DNA of 64,000 nt from Cornus controversa (GCA_026545225.1 CM048848.1:13682853-13746852), one strand, 5' to 3'. Positions 11,478-24,263 are shown, counted from the stretch's first letter. Made by a program: numbers and translations. The notes: generated from the letters alone by a model not told the origin.

Positions 11478-12480
11478 CTACCATATTGGATTTGAGAATG
11501 CACACTTAAAGAAGATGTGAAACATTGATTCAGGTGCAGAAGAGCATAACACAAAATTGTTTGAGGAATGTCTGGAAGACACGAATAGGCGATCCATTAT
11601 TGCAAGTCTTCCTTGTACTACTAGCCATAAAATGATCTTGCATCTAGGAATTGAGCATTTATTCCAAACAAAGTGATGCCAAGACACTGCACACGCTAGA
11701 TTAGAAAGGGCTCTAATGGTGTGTTTAATGGAGAAAGATCCATTTAGGGATGGGGACTAAAAAATAGAGTCTATTTGATGTGGGGAATGTATGGGTGTCA
11801 GACATAGATCAGGAAAAAGAGATGTCAAGCTTGATGGAAAATCCCATTGGCCATTAGCTGAAATAAAAAGGGATAAGCTTTGATTTTGTGGTATTGTAGT
11901 TGAGGTGATGGTGGCTTCATTTGGTGTAAGGATGAGAAGGCTGTTGTTGAGCCAGTTGCCTTTCTAGATTTTGGTGGTTGTTCCATTCTGCACCCAGTGT
12001 TTGATTAATTGCCAACCAATGTGCCTTAGATGAAGAGTTTTCCTCCAATTATATGATTAGACCCAGGTATGTTAACTGACCATAAGTCTTTATTTCTAAT
12101 GAGGTGAGCTTTGACCCATTGAGTCCATAGGTTATGCTTGTTGTTAGAGACAATGTTCCATAGGTGCCTTACTGTTCCAATTTTTATAATCAGTTCCAAT
12201 TTTGGGATGCCTAGACCCCCACTAGGCTTTAACAAACAAATATTCCTCTAAACCACATTTGCACCTCTGCTTAACTTAGTTCCTGTGCAAAATTTTTTTA
12301 TGCAAATGATGTCAGACAAAACAAACTTAGGAATGATCAGTATGCTACACCAGTAGATATGCATGTTAATTAATAAGCACATATTTGATGAGTAGAAGTC
12401 TTGTTGCATAGGATAAAGTTTTAGAGGACTAGTGCCCAATTCTTTGGGTGATTGTCAACCAAAACTTTATAATAAGTGGC
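11478..12480 (-). pseudogene. LINE (non-LTR) reverse transcriptase C-terminal remnant
   Basis: Three broken minus-strand frames in element order. About 12,439-12,248 matches the region after the polymerase core (IYWCSILIIPK character). 12,235-12,026 carries the PSGGLGIPKLE block. 11,687-11,478 is a reverse-transcriptase zinc-binding domain with CVLC-like Cys spacing and the MFHIFFKCAFSNPIW end. The upstream polymerase core is absent and stops separate the frames. The left end of the solo LTR at 12,491 abuts it, so the LTR probably inserted next to or into it. Confidence 0.75.
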
Positions 12481-12490
12481 TTTTAAACTA

Positions 12491-13722
12491 TTTGAGATAT
12501 TTAATTATATGTTGGCAAATTTCGGTGTCAAAACTTGTTGATCGAGTTGTAATTTTTCTTTGATCTTTTGTCTCGATCTCCGGAGCTGAACGGGAAAGTG
12601 TCTTGATACTGTGGATATAATTGAAGGTATCGTACTTAGTATATAAATGTGAGTGACGACACTATGTTTGAATTTTGGATGGGTTTAGGACTTTGAAGAG
12701 GAACGTATATGTGTATACGGTATATGTTTTAAACTCAAAATAGTCTTTTTCTAAGTCGGATCTGTCCTCAATATTTAGGACCGGTTGAACTTCTCTTGGG
12801 GCTTTGGTTTCTATAAGTTTGGAAGTCCCATCGGTCCCCAAATTTCAAGACCAGTCCTACTTAGATGAATAGTATGGGAATTTCTATTTTAATCTATTTT
12901 TATTTTCAATTACCCAAACTTCTCTAAAACATTCCTTAGGATTTTTAAACTTGTTTTCCAACTATACTAAGGACTATATACCTTATAAATACCTCTTTAT
13001 GCTTCAACCTAAATATGCTTTCGAATACTAGAGAGAGAAATGTATTTTTGGAGCTAAAAGAGAGATTTATGAGAGAAAATATTTTTTTGATTTTTCTGAT
13101 TATATTTTGGAGAGCACACACATGGAGTGTTCAAGTTCTGATACTCTTTTTTATTTGATCGACGGGATTCTCAAGGACATCATCAGTCTACACATATGAT
13201 TAGAGTGGCAGTTGATTTCTTTCGTACAAATTATTTATCTAAAGAGGAAGGGGATTTGATCACTACGAAGGGGATAAAATATTCATGGAGTGTTTGTTTT
13301 CTTCTAGCAACCCTTCTACAAGGATTGAGGAGTCTATTTGACTTCTATAACATTTGGATATGGAGTCTCAAGAGTAAGCTTGAGGCATTCAACAACTAGT
13401 TCTTGGTAGAGTGGAGTGAGTGTGAGACTGGGACAGAGTTTGTTGTACTTTTCTTTGAGATAGTAGGTATTTTTTCTTCGAGGTTTCGACCTCATTTCGT
13501 GATTTTCTCCCTTTTAGGGTTTCCACGTAAAATTTCTAATGTCATCTCTTTCCTTACTTGCTTTATTTATTTGTGATTGGTTTGGATGCTTAATTAATAA
13601 TTGTTGTGGCTAATTAAAAAATCATAAAAATTGAGTAAAAAGACATATTGACCCCCCTTTAAGTATAAGGAATTGCATCTAGCACTAAATTGATTGAGCC
13701 ACATCGCACCATGTAACTCACA
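12491..13722 (+). mobile_element. solo LTR of the Copia A family
   Basis: About 1,232 bp aligning along its length with the LTR at 22,589-23,893 (opposite strand): shared start TTTGAGATAT/TGTGAGATAT, the block GGTGTCAAAACTTGTTGATC, a TATA box (12,982-12,991) and the end TAACTCACA. Flanks AACTA (12486-12490) and GACTA (13723-13727) form an imperfect 5-bp target duplication. No primer-binding site or internal region follows, so it is solo. It has two decayed GGACC/GGTCC units where the other copy has three. Confidence 0.85.
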
Positions 13723-13977
13723 GACTAGTGGTGATGGGAGGTAAACCTAATAGCATGTTCATCACCATCTACTCTATAATAGAGGCATGTTGGAGGATTT
13801 AGAGTAGATGGTGGCTAACAGACCCCACCCCTTCCAACTGAATATTTGTGACTCCGCCCTCCCTTAGTAGGGATTTTATAACTTCTTCTTATAAATTTTA
13901 CACGTGTACACATTTCAAAGAATCCAAAAGAAAAATTTGCTCTGTGCTCATGCACCTCATAGTTTTGTATCAGTAAA

Positions 13978-14319
13978 CAGTGGCCGAGCCATGTTGGGGC
14001 CAATGACCCCCAAAGGAATTTTTGGTTAGTTGTATTTTTTATACAAAAATTTTAAAAATTATGAAAGTGCCCCGACTAAACTCCTAAACAATTCACAAAA
14101 GTCCTTAAGAAAGACTTCCAAAACTCAAAAAGGCCCCTTCTTTTCTAACTCATCAATTGCCCAACATGTCTTTTCTCCTCTAGCAGGTTATACAAAATTT
14201 TTAAGAATAAAAAATTCAAAAAAGACTTCTTCTTTGCTATTTATTATTTTGGTACAAAATTTCTTATTATATTATTGTTAATGGTTGCCCCCTTGAACTA
14301 AATTTTTGGCTCCATCACT
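13978..14319. mobile_element. MITE with 9-10 bp target duplication (MULE-like)
   Basis: The left end reads CAGTGGCCGAGCCA and the right end TGGCTCCATCACT, an imperfect inverted repeat. A perfect direct repeat TATCAGTAAA flanks it (13968-13977 and 14319-14328, sharing one base with the end). A 9-10 bp duplication fits Mutator-like elements. No coding capacity. Similar GGCGGAGCCA-ended sequences are common in plant genomes. Confidence 0.7.
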
Positions 14320-14328
14320 ATCAGTAAA

Positions 14329-14561
14329 TAAAATTTAATGTGAATGAGGTCGGATGTTACCATTGACCCAAAAGCCTAAACTATTATTTAGTGTTGCTTA
14401 CTCGTCAATTTATACTCATTCTCTTTTCTATTTGGATCCGATGTGGGCAAATAAAACCCCTCTAATACAGCCTCATATTGCTTGAGAAAAATATTAAGAC
14501 GGACATTTCATATATGTACATACACACATACATACATATATACACATATACATACATATAC

Positions 14562-14621
<60 letters not shown>

Positions 14622-16300
14622 GAGCTATATATTAAAGAGAGAATCTATGTACAAAGTAGCAGAGGTGGCATAAGTACAGGCTTAAACTAGTTATAGAAGA
14701 AGCTAAGAGAACAAAAGGAACTAAATCAAACAGCACAATTTCCCCCCTCCCCTAGGTTAATATTTCTATCTCTACCCGTTGGTTGTGATGTTCCATCTTC
14801 TTCTTGTAAATTTTACACATAAACATAATTCTATTTTATTTACCAGTAAAACGCGACTTAATAATAGGTCTTTGCTCATCTCACTTTCGTATCAGAAAAC
14901 AAAATTTTCATTTTCTTAACAAAAAAATAAATAAAAGAAAAAAAAAAGAACCATTAGTGTTACCGTCTCATATCGCTACAGAAAATTAACTCAGACATTT
15001 CATATATATGTATGCACATATACATATATGTTGATTATATAGTACTTTTTTTTTTTTTTGAAAGGCAAAGCAAATTTAAATATATAGAAAAGAAAAATTA
15101 GAGAGAAATGATTGGGCTTAAGAGAGTTAAACCCAAACAAATGAAAGCAGGCCAAGATGACCAGAAGTAATAAAAATTAGCAACTAAAAGTCCACGTCCA
15201 AAAATACATACAACCAAGTCCAACCTCATCAACCTCTGAAGGAGATTGAAGAATCCGAGCATTGATCATCTGAATTGAAAAAAAAATTGGTACCAGTGTA
15301 GCTCTGAATGAACGATGAACGCAAATCTCAGTCACGCATAATTATATAGTACTTTTTGAAAATGAATTCACAAAATTATAGCAGTAAATGAGGCCACTAC
15401 TGCGAAAAAGAGAAGAGAAAGGTTTTCTCTTTTGTACATTGGATCATGTAACTACAGATTAACCATTGACATAAATTATATTCTTCATTGTACGTATATG
15501 TAGTGTGTGAGAGAGAGAGAGAGATCATTGACATACTTTTGGAAAACTTATATATCTATGGCGAGATTCTTGAAAGCGACCATAAAATCTTACATTTTAG
15601 TACTCCAAATTTAAAATGCAAAGCTTGAATTAAAGGGTGAATAAGTAAAGGCGATAGGGTGGTGATATATATACATTGTCCCCACGAGGTGGACAAGGGG
15701 TCAATTTCACGTGCACATGCATCAAAAGTGCCCCACGAAGCACACCACAGAAAGAGAGACGGATATGCAACATCTTGGAAGTTTCGGAACCCTTGTAAAG
15801 GGCACAACAGCAACAAATTTCAAAATCACCTTTTATAAGTGAATGGAATGTTAATGTACTCTATCACTAGTCATGGAGGCTATATAATGATCGCACATTG
15901 AATATAATACATTTTTTTTTCAACAATATAGCAAGACAATAAACTGAAAAATAAATGTATCATATAATAATCGAGATTCAAATAATATGTCATTATATAC
16001 AAAAATTGCATTAAAGAAAAATTTAAAAACAGAAAATAGAGGTTCATAAAATTGCAATAATAAATTTAAAGAAGAAAAATAGAAAAAAAATAGGAACACA
16101 CATATATCATACATGAGTGGAAGAAAAATGACTTTTAAAAGAGAAAAAGAAAAAAAGGAAGACGAAGAAATTAAAAAAGAGAAGAAAAGTAAGAGAACTT
16201 TGAAGAGAAAAAAAATAAGGATTTAATTGAAGGAGGGGAATAGATTTTTTTGTTTTGAAGATAATCAAAGAAATTTGAAGAAAAATAATAAAAATACACT
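14329..16300. other. intergenic DNA with long microsatellites
   Basis: No gene recognised. Contains a CATA/TA tract at about 14,510-14,620, a (GA)n run near 15,510, and a strongly purine-rich stretch at about 16,050-16,300. Confidence 0.6.
14510..14620. repeat. compound (CATA)n/(TA)n microsatellite
   Basis: CATA units grade into pure TA. It gives a spurious Ile-Tyr-rich frame on the plus strand. Confidence 0.9.
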
Positions 16301-16302
16301 AA

Positions 16303-16780
16303 TGTTTCATTTGGAAGGAAGGAAGGAAGGAAGGAAGGAAGGGGTGGGGGGGGGGGGGGGTGTGGAGAGAAGATAGGAGGGAATGATCAAATTTTTTTTT
16401 TTCTGTTTGGTAGAGAAGAGGCAGGGAGAGAAGAGAAAATAGGGTGGATGACTCATCCACCCTCTTTCACAAATTTTCATCCATCCAAATTTGGACGGAA
16501 GATAGGAAGGAAGAAAAGACAAGGCTATTAAAAATATTTTAAATTACAAAACTATCCTTATGATTTTTTTGATAAACCCAAACAAACAAATAGTGATGGG
16601 TATAATGGTAAAAATAAATTAAAACTCTTTATTCCCTAGGGATGTCTTATCTATTCCTTCTTCTCTTCCATCACACCAAATGAAAATAAGTAAGAACAGA
16701 ATCTCTTTCATAGGGATGTCTCATTCATCCCTTCTCCTCTCCCTTCCATCCAATTTTCTTTCTTCATACCAAATAAAACA
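16303..16780. mobile_element. candidate small TIR element
   Basis: Left end TGTTTCATTTGG, right end CCAAATAAAACA, inverted with one mismatch in 12. Flanks are TAA on the left and CAA on the right, so a 3-bp duplication is possible but imperfect. The interior has a (GGAA)n tract (16,313-16,342), a poly-G run (about 16,347-16,360) and two copies of AGGGATGTCT. Confidence 0.4.
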
Positions 16781-17111
16781 CAAAGAACAACCTCCCCTAT
16801 GCACGCCATCCGCCCCTGAGGCTGTCACTAATAATTAATAATTCTTCTTCGTGAAGCGTGGAGTCTAATAAGTATTGTGAGTATAATGGGTGGCGGTTGT
16901 TAATTATTGAACTATCTGAAATTTTTATTGATTTTTCTAGTTTTAGATAAAACACGTAAAGTTGGTGTTCTTTTTTGTGTTATTATTTTTTTGAGGAGTG
17001 CTAGGAACAACGATTGCTCTTTCAGAAAACTAATCACAACAATTAATGCTACGTTTGGTATGCAAGAATGGAATGAAATAGAATGCACATTCCAACCATT
17101 TCTTTGTTTGG

Positions 17112-18492
17112 TGTTAGAAATAATGAGAAAATTGTATTTTGAATCAAAATTATCTTGTATTTTGAACAATAGGCACATAATCTTGTAGACTAAGTAAATT
17201 TAGGAGACAATAAGCCTAGGTGGTTTAGGAAAGGAGATAGGAAATCCTAAATGGTTTAGGAGAAGATATAATAGTAAACATATATTCTAATAGCCCCTTC
17301 AAACTCAGGGTGGGTTCTATGAAGCCAATTTGAGTTTGAAGACAAAATCATGAATGTAGCTCATGAAATCAATTTGGTGATGTTACTAGTCGTGCCTGTG
17401 AACACATACGAAGAAGTTGCAAAAGAGTGGCTCAGTAGACAAAAGCAGCTCATTGGAGTGACGAAAAGATCGAACGTGGCTCATTGGAGCGAAAATTGAT
17501 TTAAAAGTCAAGCAGTGCGTGGACCAAAAGTGGCTTAACTTGCAAAATAAATAACTGTCGAAATTAGTCGGTAGCATTGAAAGTGCTTCGTTGAAATCGG
17601 TGACTTTGACACACAAATGTTAGTGGGAGCCGATGAATTGAACTTGAGTTGGGCTGCCAGTTGAATGGAGAGCTTCGGGGAGAACTAGATGATAGCTGCC
17701 GGTGGCTTTAGACAGTGTATCTACTGTATTTGGAGAAGAACAATTTGAATCATTTCACGAATCCAAGTCAAAAAAGATGAATTCCTACATAGAAAATCGT
17801 AGTTATGACAGTAGCTTCAAATGCAGATTTCACCATTTTATTCTACTAGGAACATAGATGAATATTAAATTGAAGCTCTTCAAATTTCATAACTTCTGGA
17901 ATTTATATCAGGTTGTTTCGATTAGTAACGAAGAAGTTATGACCTAAACAGTTTTGCTATGCAGAAAAGTGCGAACCAGATTTTTCAATCTTCGCAAATG
18001 TGATTCGAACACCACAAATCTGATTTTCTCGTCTTCTAAATACTCTCAAATCTTCACTCCTATGTCCTTGTATGAAATCCACAAGCAAGAGAAGAGTGCG
18101 CTTCAAGTCACCTTTGAATTAGGATAAATGAGATAAAAAATTAGAAGACAATTCTTATACTAGTTGTGTAACGGCACTAGGTAGGTGTTGATTTGGCCGA
18201 AGTTATTTTTTACAATTGACCATCGAGGATGAAGTGACTGGTGTCATCCCTGGCAGAGACGACGAGGAACTGAAAAAACTCTACCAATGATTAGTTGGCT
18301 CTGATACCTTGTTAGAAATAATGAGAAAAATGTATTTTGAATTGAAATTATCTTGTATTATGAATAATACATAAATGTTTATTTATAGGCACATAATCTT
18401 GGAGACTAAGGAAACTTAGGTGGTTTAGGAAAAAAAATGTAAAATTCTAGATGGTTTAGGAGAACATATAATAGTAAACATATATTTTAACA
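17112..18492 (-). mobile_element. small non-coding LTR retrotransposon (TRIM-like)
   Basis: Two direct repeats, 17112-17292 (181 bp) and 18310-18492 (183 bp), share TGTTAGAAATAATGAGAAA at one end and AACATATATT at the other. Next to the right repeat the minus strand reads GGTATCAGAGCC (18297-18308), a primer-binding site. Next to the left repeat it reads TTTGAAGGGGC, a polypurine tract. The internal 1,017 bp has no gag or pol frame. A clean target duplication was not found. Confidence 0.85.
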
Positions 18493-18639
18493 TTTTGTAT
18501 GAATTATAAGGTGAGAATGGTCATTCCCTTGGAATGAAAATTCATTCACAGGAATGAAAATTCATTCCATAGTTAACCTATTGAATGGATGTTCCATTCC
18601 TAGTAAGATTAAAAAAAAAATCATATTATCAAAAAAAAC

Positions 18640-19090
18640 CTCTACCTCCATCAGAACCACCACCATTACCACCTGCTCTACCACCACCACCTTTGCCACC
18701 ACCACCCCCACCACTTCCATAACACCACCTTCCTACTCCACCACACCACCACCTCCATATCGTCACCTTCTTCCACCACCACCACCATCGCCGTCATTGC
18801 CACATCGTATCGCCACCACCTCCACATCGCCACCTTCCTCTACCACCATACCACCACCTCTACTGCCACCCCCACCACACCACTCCACCACCTCCACATC
18901 GCCACCTTCTTCCACCACCACACCACCACCTCTACATCGCCACCTTCCTCCACTACCACACCACCACCTTCACATTGCCATCTTCTTCCACCACCACCAC
19001 CTCCATCACCACCTCCACCGTGACACCGTCGCCACCACCTACACTTCTATCCCACCATCTCCACATCGCTACCTTCTTCCACCACCACAC
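18640..19090. repeat. CCACCACC minisatellite
   Basis: Imperfect units near 35-40 bp built from CCACCTCCACATCGCCACC and CACCACCACACC, repeated about five or six times. The plus strand gives a 197-codon frame of Pro, Thr, Ser and His only. Its composition follows the repeat and it is not called a gene. Confidence 0.85.
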
Positions 19091-19281
19091 ATTTGTTGTT
19101 TTAATTTATTTGTCACTAGGAGGGGTATTTTGGAGAATTTGATTTAAAATTTATTTCATTCCTACTTCATTTCATATTTGTCACCAAACAATAGAATAGA
19201 ATGACCATTCCATTCCATTCTCATTCTCATTCCATTCCTAGCTACATTCAATTCTATTCCCGCGTACCAAATGCAACATAA

Positions 19282-20560
19282 ATGTTTTTTGTGTAATAAA
19301 TGTCATATTATTTCATTCAACAATATGCCTTTCTAATTTTAAGATATTTACATTAGTGTAATGAACAAATAAATAAAACTATAGTGGCCATAAAGTGGTT
19401 AAATTTTAAAAGAAAAATATATTCTTTAACTAAATTAGAACTGAGATTCATAAAGTATTTTTATATACTAATTAATTACAAATTTCAATAAATTAAATAG
19501 GAAATGATTATAATAAGTATATAAATTTATTATTAAAAATATGTTATGGTTAACATATAGTTTTATTTGTTTGTTTACAGTACTAATGTAAATATTTTAA
19601 AACTAGAACAACTTATTCCTTAATAAAAAAGTAGAATATTTATTACATAAAAGTATTAATTATTGTGATTAGTTTTCACCAATAAGTAGAGCACCGTGAA
19701 AGGTATCTAGCAGCTAGCGCTCTATTTTTTTTTTTTTAGTTATTTTTTGAATATCAGATATATCGAGTTATAGTTATTTTTCGTAATAGCCCTGATGGTG
19801 TGTATGTTTAAACTTAGGAGTTAGGAAATGGCAGCTCATATACAATATATAGTACATACAAATATTTATTGAATACAAACATAACCTTTGGCTCAAACTC
19901 TGATGGGAGAGATGGAACGGATGTATATATATATATGTGGCTATAGTTGGGGCCTGGTCTTGTTTTTTTGCTATACATGGCAAACTGTGATATTAATTGT
20001 ACGACATAAAATCAATTAGTTTTGATGAAGCGAATAATGGAGAAAATAGAAAATTTTTGTCCTTCTGAACCAACAAATTTTCTTTAGAAAAGAATCATTT
20101 ACTTCTTTGTTGAAGCAACCAGATACCTACCACGAAAAGGAACCAATTATATATAAGAAAATAATTTCATTTAAACCGAATGGGCTGAAGCTTTGGAATG
20201 ATGGGTTACGGGTCATATAATGAGGAATATTATAATTTCAACCATATATATGGCTATGCTGCTACTTCAAGCAAAAAAAAGTGAACATAAACTCCTAGTC
20301 CATTTGAAAGATACAAATTTGTTGGACCAAAAATTTGTCAAAAAAAAAATGATAGAGTTAAATGAGAATGTATATCGAACAACCACCTAAAAGGTGTACA
20401 AAATCACAATGGAGTAAACATATTGACATTTCAAATAAGATGAGCAAAAAGGACAACATAGCAGAACTGGCTTGTTAGAAGCAATGACATCCGAGCTTGG
20501 TGCAATGAGAGATTAAAGAACATAGAATCCCAGAGGTTGAATAGGTTATCAGAACCTTGG
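19282..20560. other. AT-rich intergenic DNA
   Basis: No gene, element end or RNA recognised. Short homopolymer runs only. Confidence 0.6.
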
Positions 20561-20569
20561 TAGCTTGGA

Positions 20570-21215
20570 TCCATTGTCAGTGGTCAGGTGGCTTCCGTGA
20601 TGGTCTTATGCTTAAGCTCGAAAGATGCCATGACGCTGCTAGAAGTCGTGAAGCTTTGTTGTCCTTGAATTTACAAGAGTGTAATCTTAGCTTGATTGTC
20701 TCATGGATGGTGCAAATGATAACTTGAGGAGTTGAGTTTTTGTCCTTAAAAATCATGTTGTTTCTTTCTTTCCAAATAAAGTAGATTGTGGCTGCAAGGA
20801 GGAGCCTGCATGTAAGGTGCTCGATAGGGGATCTCCAAGAAACTGAAGCAGAGTTTATGAGGTCTGGCCATGAGGGAAGGACAAGAGGAGGACTGCAAAG
20901 GTTGAGAAGCTGATCCTAGATGGTGGAAGTGAATGCATATTGGAAGAATAAGTGGTTGTGGGACTCAACAGCTAAAAGACAAAGAGTGCAGACATTTGGG
21001 TTGAGGTGCGACATGTTATGCTTGTCCAAAGTTGGTAACTTATCTAGAGCAGAGAGCCATAAAATGAAGCTATGCCTTGGAATATTATTTTTGAACCAAA
21101 CTAAATTAGACCAAGGAATAGAAGGGGATATAGGGGAGATGGAATGTAAGGTTAATGAAAGGGAGAAATTGGTGAGGTTAATCCAAAGGGAGGTATCATC
21201 CTAGTATTGGTTTAA
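20570..21215 (-). pseudogene. LINE reverse-transcriptase zinc-binding domain remnant
   Basis: The minus strand reads a zinc-binding domain in order: PWSNLVWFKNNIPRHSFILW, then DKLPTLDKHNMSHLNP, CTLCLLAVESHNHLFFQ, and downstream IEHLTCRLLLAATIYFIWKE, the typical tail. It is broken by at least one stop. The polymerase part is missing: on its upstream side (near 21,230-21,250) the sequence changes to copia gag-pre-integrase coding on the same strand. It is a different copy from the LINE fragment at 11.5-12.5 kb. Confidence 0.7.
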
Positions 21216-21239
21216 AGCTGGAAGTGTAACAGGGTTCCT

Positions 21240-22588
21240 AAGAACAGGTTCACATGACCAAGTCTCCTATGCCACAAAATAGCTTCATTAGTCACAGCAG
21301 AAAAACACTTATGCGAGGGATCTAAAAATATCACATAACAATTTTTAAGAGTTCTAGATCATTTCAGAATATAATCACCCTGCTCATTAGTTACAAAACA
21401 TCCATGTTGAGTAAAGTTAACTTGAAAATCATTATCACATATCTGACTGATACTCAACAAGTTTACAGCTAAACCTTTAACATATAGAATATTCTTCAAT
21501 TCACCAAAAGTAGGAAAATTAATTTTACCTTTACCACTTACTTTAGATGCATTGCCATCACCAAAGGTAACAGACCCACCAGTATAATCCTTAAAAGTGG
21601 TAAACAATGTTCTATTCCCAGTCATATGCTTAGAGCAACCACTATCAAAGTACCAACCTATAGGACCAAGTGCTCTAAGTGCAGTGTGCATGACAAAACA
21701 TTTTAGATTATTCTTTTTCACCCAAATAGTTTTACTTTTATGATCAAATGATTTCCTAACTATTTTAGAATCATAATTTTCAGTCTTAAGGGCCTTTTTC
21801 TTCTCATTACTTATATGAGAATCTAGAATAGAATTAAAGCAATTCAATTTATCAGAATTTTCTTTCAATTCTTGTTGTTTTTTTTCAAGTTCTTTCATCT
21901 CATTAAGCAAAACTCCTGAACTGTCTAAGTTTTTTCGCTTTTTCAGTTCAATTTTTCTCTTCTGAGACTTATATTTGATGTGACCTATTTCTCTACAAAA
22001 ATGGCATGTTGGAGTAAGTTTTAGGGCCTGAGTAATAATAGAAGGCTTAGTCTTAACTTTCACAAAAATATCTTTTGATTTTAAAAATGACAATTCCTTT
22101 GAAGTTGAAACCAATTCTTCTTTGTTACTCGAGTTTTTAGAAAACTCAAATTTACCAAATTTGCAAGTGTCAGAGTTAAATTTCTAGAAAGACTGATTAC
22201 TTTTAACAAGTTCACAATTCAAGTTATCAATCTTATGCTCAAGAGAATTATTAAACCTTTTAATCTGTTTAACTTCCTGTTCCAGAAATTTAACTTTACC
22301 CAAAAGATTCATCTTTTCATGTCTAAGTTTCTCTAAATTTTTATTGGTGATAGAAACTTCCAATTTTTAAATATCTCTATCAAGTTCAGCAAGTTTCAAT
22401 TTCTCCAATAAATTTTTATAGTCCCTTTTCAGCTTAGACCACTCAAGATGCATGCCAATTATAAAATCAGAAAATTGAGGTAAGACAATTTCTTCATCAG
22501 AAGACACAATATGAGAAATCATGAAATTCACAACTAAATCAACCAAACAAAATCTAACTCAGAATTGAGCACCCGCTCTGATACCAAA
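21240..22588 (-). pseudogene. Copia A gag/protease region, truncated
   Basis: Minus-strand gag-pol 5' part. The segment 22,114-21,359 has a decayed zinc knuckle (CHFCREIGHIKYK, last Cys lost), a Lys/Glu-rich coiled-coil linker, and the aspartic protease region with WYFDSGCSKHMTG. GAG-pre-integrase follows, ending with ILWHRRLGHVN at about 21,250. Upstream (22,560-22,115) is broken gag. Integrase, reverse transcriptase, RNase H and the 3' LTR are absent: coding stops where LINE sequence begins. The primer-binding site is at 22,575-22,586. Confidence 0.8.
22575..22586 (-). other. primer-binding site of Copia A
   Basis: The minus strand reads TGGTATCAGAGC, two bases inside the LTR end CTCACA. 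Confidence 0.9.
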
Positions 22589-23893
22589 TGTGAGTTACGC
22601 GGTGTGGAAACAGTTCAGTTAATTTAGAGTGAGATGCTAATCTTAGACCTAGAGGGGGGTGAAAAGGTCTTCTTGCCCAATTTTTATAATTGATTAATTA
22701 CCTACGATTATTATCAATTAAGCATCCAAATCAAACATAAAATAAATAGAGACAGTAAAGAAAAATTAGAGATGACACCAGGAATTTTACATGGAAACCC
22801 TAGGAAGGGAAAAACTACGGGGGCGAGGCAGAAGACCCCAGAGAAACCAATCTACTATCTCGAAGTAAAGTACATCAGACTTTATCCCAGACTCACACCC
22901 ACTCCACTCTGACAAGAACTTGATGTGGAACACCTCAGGCTTATAATTGCCACTCTATGTCCAACTGCTGCAAACTTCTAGCTACATTATAATTCTTTCA
23001 GAAGGGTAACTGAATGAACAAAAATACTCAGCAAGTATTTCATTCTCTTCGTAGTGATCATTTCTCTTCCTCTTTACATAAAATCTTTATAGTTTCAAGG
23101 AACCACCTCTGCTGCTCTTGATCAACTGTGTAGACTGATGATGTCTTGAAGATTCCATTGATTAGATAAAGAAGAACATCACAACTTAAACACTCCATGT
23201 ATGTGTGCTCTCAAAAATAAAAATCAATGACGATTTTCTCTCATAAATCTCTCTTTTAGTTTTCAAAATATATTCCTGGCTCTAAATATTAAATCATTGA
23301 GTCTCTCATCTCCCCCCTTTAGGTTGAAGCATAAAGAGGTATTTATAAGATTTACAGTCCTTAATCTACTTGGAAAGCAAGTTTAAAATATCTAAGGAAA
23401 GTTTTAGAGAAGTTTGGGTTAACTAGGAAAGTAATTCAGATCAAAAAGGAAATTTTTGCGCGCATCAGCTAAGTCGGACCAGTCCTGAAAATTGGGGACT
23501 GGTGGGACTTTTGCAGACACTTAGAAATTTCAAAGTCCTGAGAAAAGTTGGACCGGTCCTAAATTTTGGGGACCGGTGGGACTTTTCAAACATATAGAAT
23601 TTCAACAGTCCCAAGAGAAGTTGGACCAGTCCTTATATATGGGGACCAGTGGGACTTTGAATAAATTCAATTTGCACATTTAAAGCATATTTTTTAAGTC
23701 CTAAGCCCACCAAACTTTAAAACATAGTGTCCTCACTCACATACCTGTTCTAAGTGATGTCCTCATCAAATCCAAGGTATAGAGACACTTTTCGTTCAGC
23801 TCCGAAGATCGAGACACAAGATCAAACAAAAATTACAACTCGATCAACAAGTTTTGACACCAAAATTTGCCAATTACAATTATATATCTCACA
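22589..23893 (-). mobile_element. 5' LTR of Copia A
   Basis: Runs TGTGAGATATATAA to GTAACTCACA on the minus strand, 1,305 bp. A TATA box lies at 23,338-23,349 (CTTATAAATACC). Upstream of it in LTR sense are three units of about 73 bp (from 23,471, 23,545 and 23,618). Each holds a GGACC(G/A)GTCC palindrome and a GGGGAC(C/T)(G/A)GTGGG partner 20 bp apart. The LTR sits exactly in the integrase of Copia B, after MARKMLN. Confidence 0.9.
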
Positions 23894-24251
23894 CATTGAG
23901 CATTTTTCTAGCCATTTCTTGGAAGGATCTATTTTTCCTCTCAGCGACCTTGTTTTATTGAGGAGTTCTAAGAGCGAAAAAATTATGATCATAACCATTA
24001 TCATCACAAAATTTCTCATTGTCTCAGTTATCAAATTCTCTACCTCTATCACTTTTAATGCTCTTAATCTTGTATTCTTTCTCATTTTGAACTTTTCTAC
24101 AAAACTTAGAGAAAATGACATGTGTCTCATTCTTATGAGCAAGAAAGAATACCCAAGTAAGCCTAGTGAAATCATCTACAATCACAAATGCATAAAGTTT
24201 TCCTCCTAAGCTAGTGATTCTATCCGAACCGAAGAGGTTCATATGAAACAA
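23894..24251 (-). pseudogene. Copia B integrase, cut by Copia A
   Basis: Integrase core of the Sirevirus type: HMNLFGSDRITSLGGKLYA, IVDDFTRLTWVFFL, then KSDRGREF (catalytic Asp residues). The frame shifts near 24,030 and continues to MARKMLN, where the Copia A LTR starts. The rest of pol is not found on the other side of Copia A. Confidence 0.85.
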
Positions 24252-24263
24252 TTCTAGGGGTTT

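Larger units (their letters stand above)
17047..19278. mobile_element. TIR element with TAA duplication, interrupted by a TRIM-like element
   Basis: Left end TGCTACGTTTGGTATGC and right end GCGTACCAAATGCAACA are inverted copies, followed inward on both sides by GGAATGGAATG-type sequence. TAA flanks both sides (17044-17046 and 19279-19281). Without the 1.38-kb insert it is about 850 bp. The right half is filled by a CCACCACC-rich minisatellite. No transposase. Confidence 0.7.

Noticed and set aside
15556-15816. 86-codon minus-strand frame
   Set aside because: No domain, no splice partner and no neighbouring coding sequence.
18554-19147. 197-codon plus-strand frame rich in Pro, Thr, Ser and His
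   Set aside because: Composition is dictated by the CCACCACC minisatellite inside a TIR element. No domain, and no support for expression.
20920-21204. 94-codon plus-strand frame
   Set aside because: Antisense shadow of the LINE zinc-binding domain read on the minus strand.
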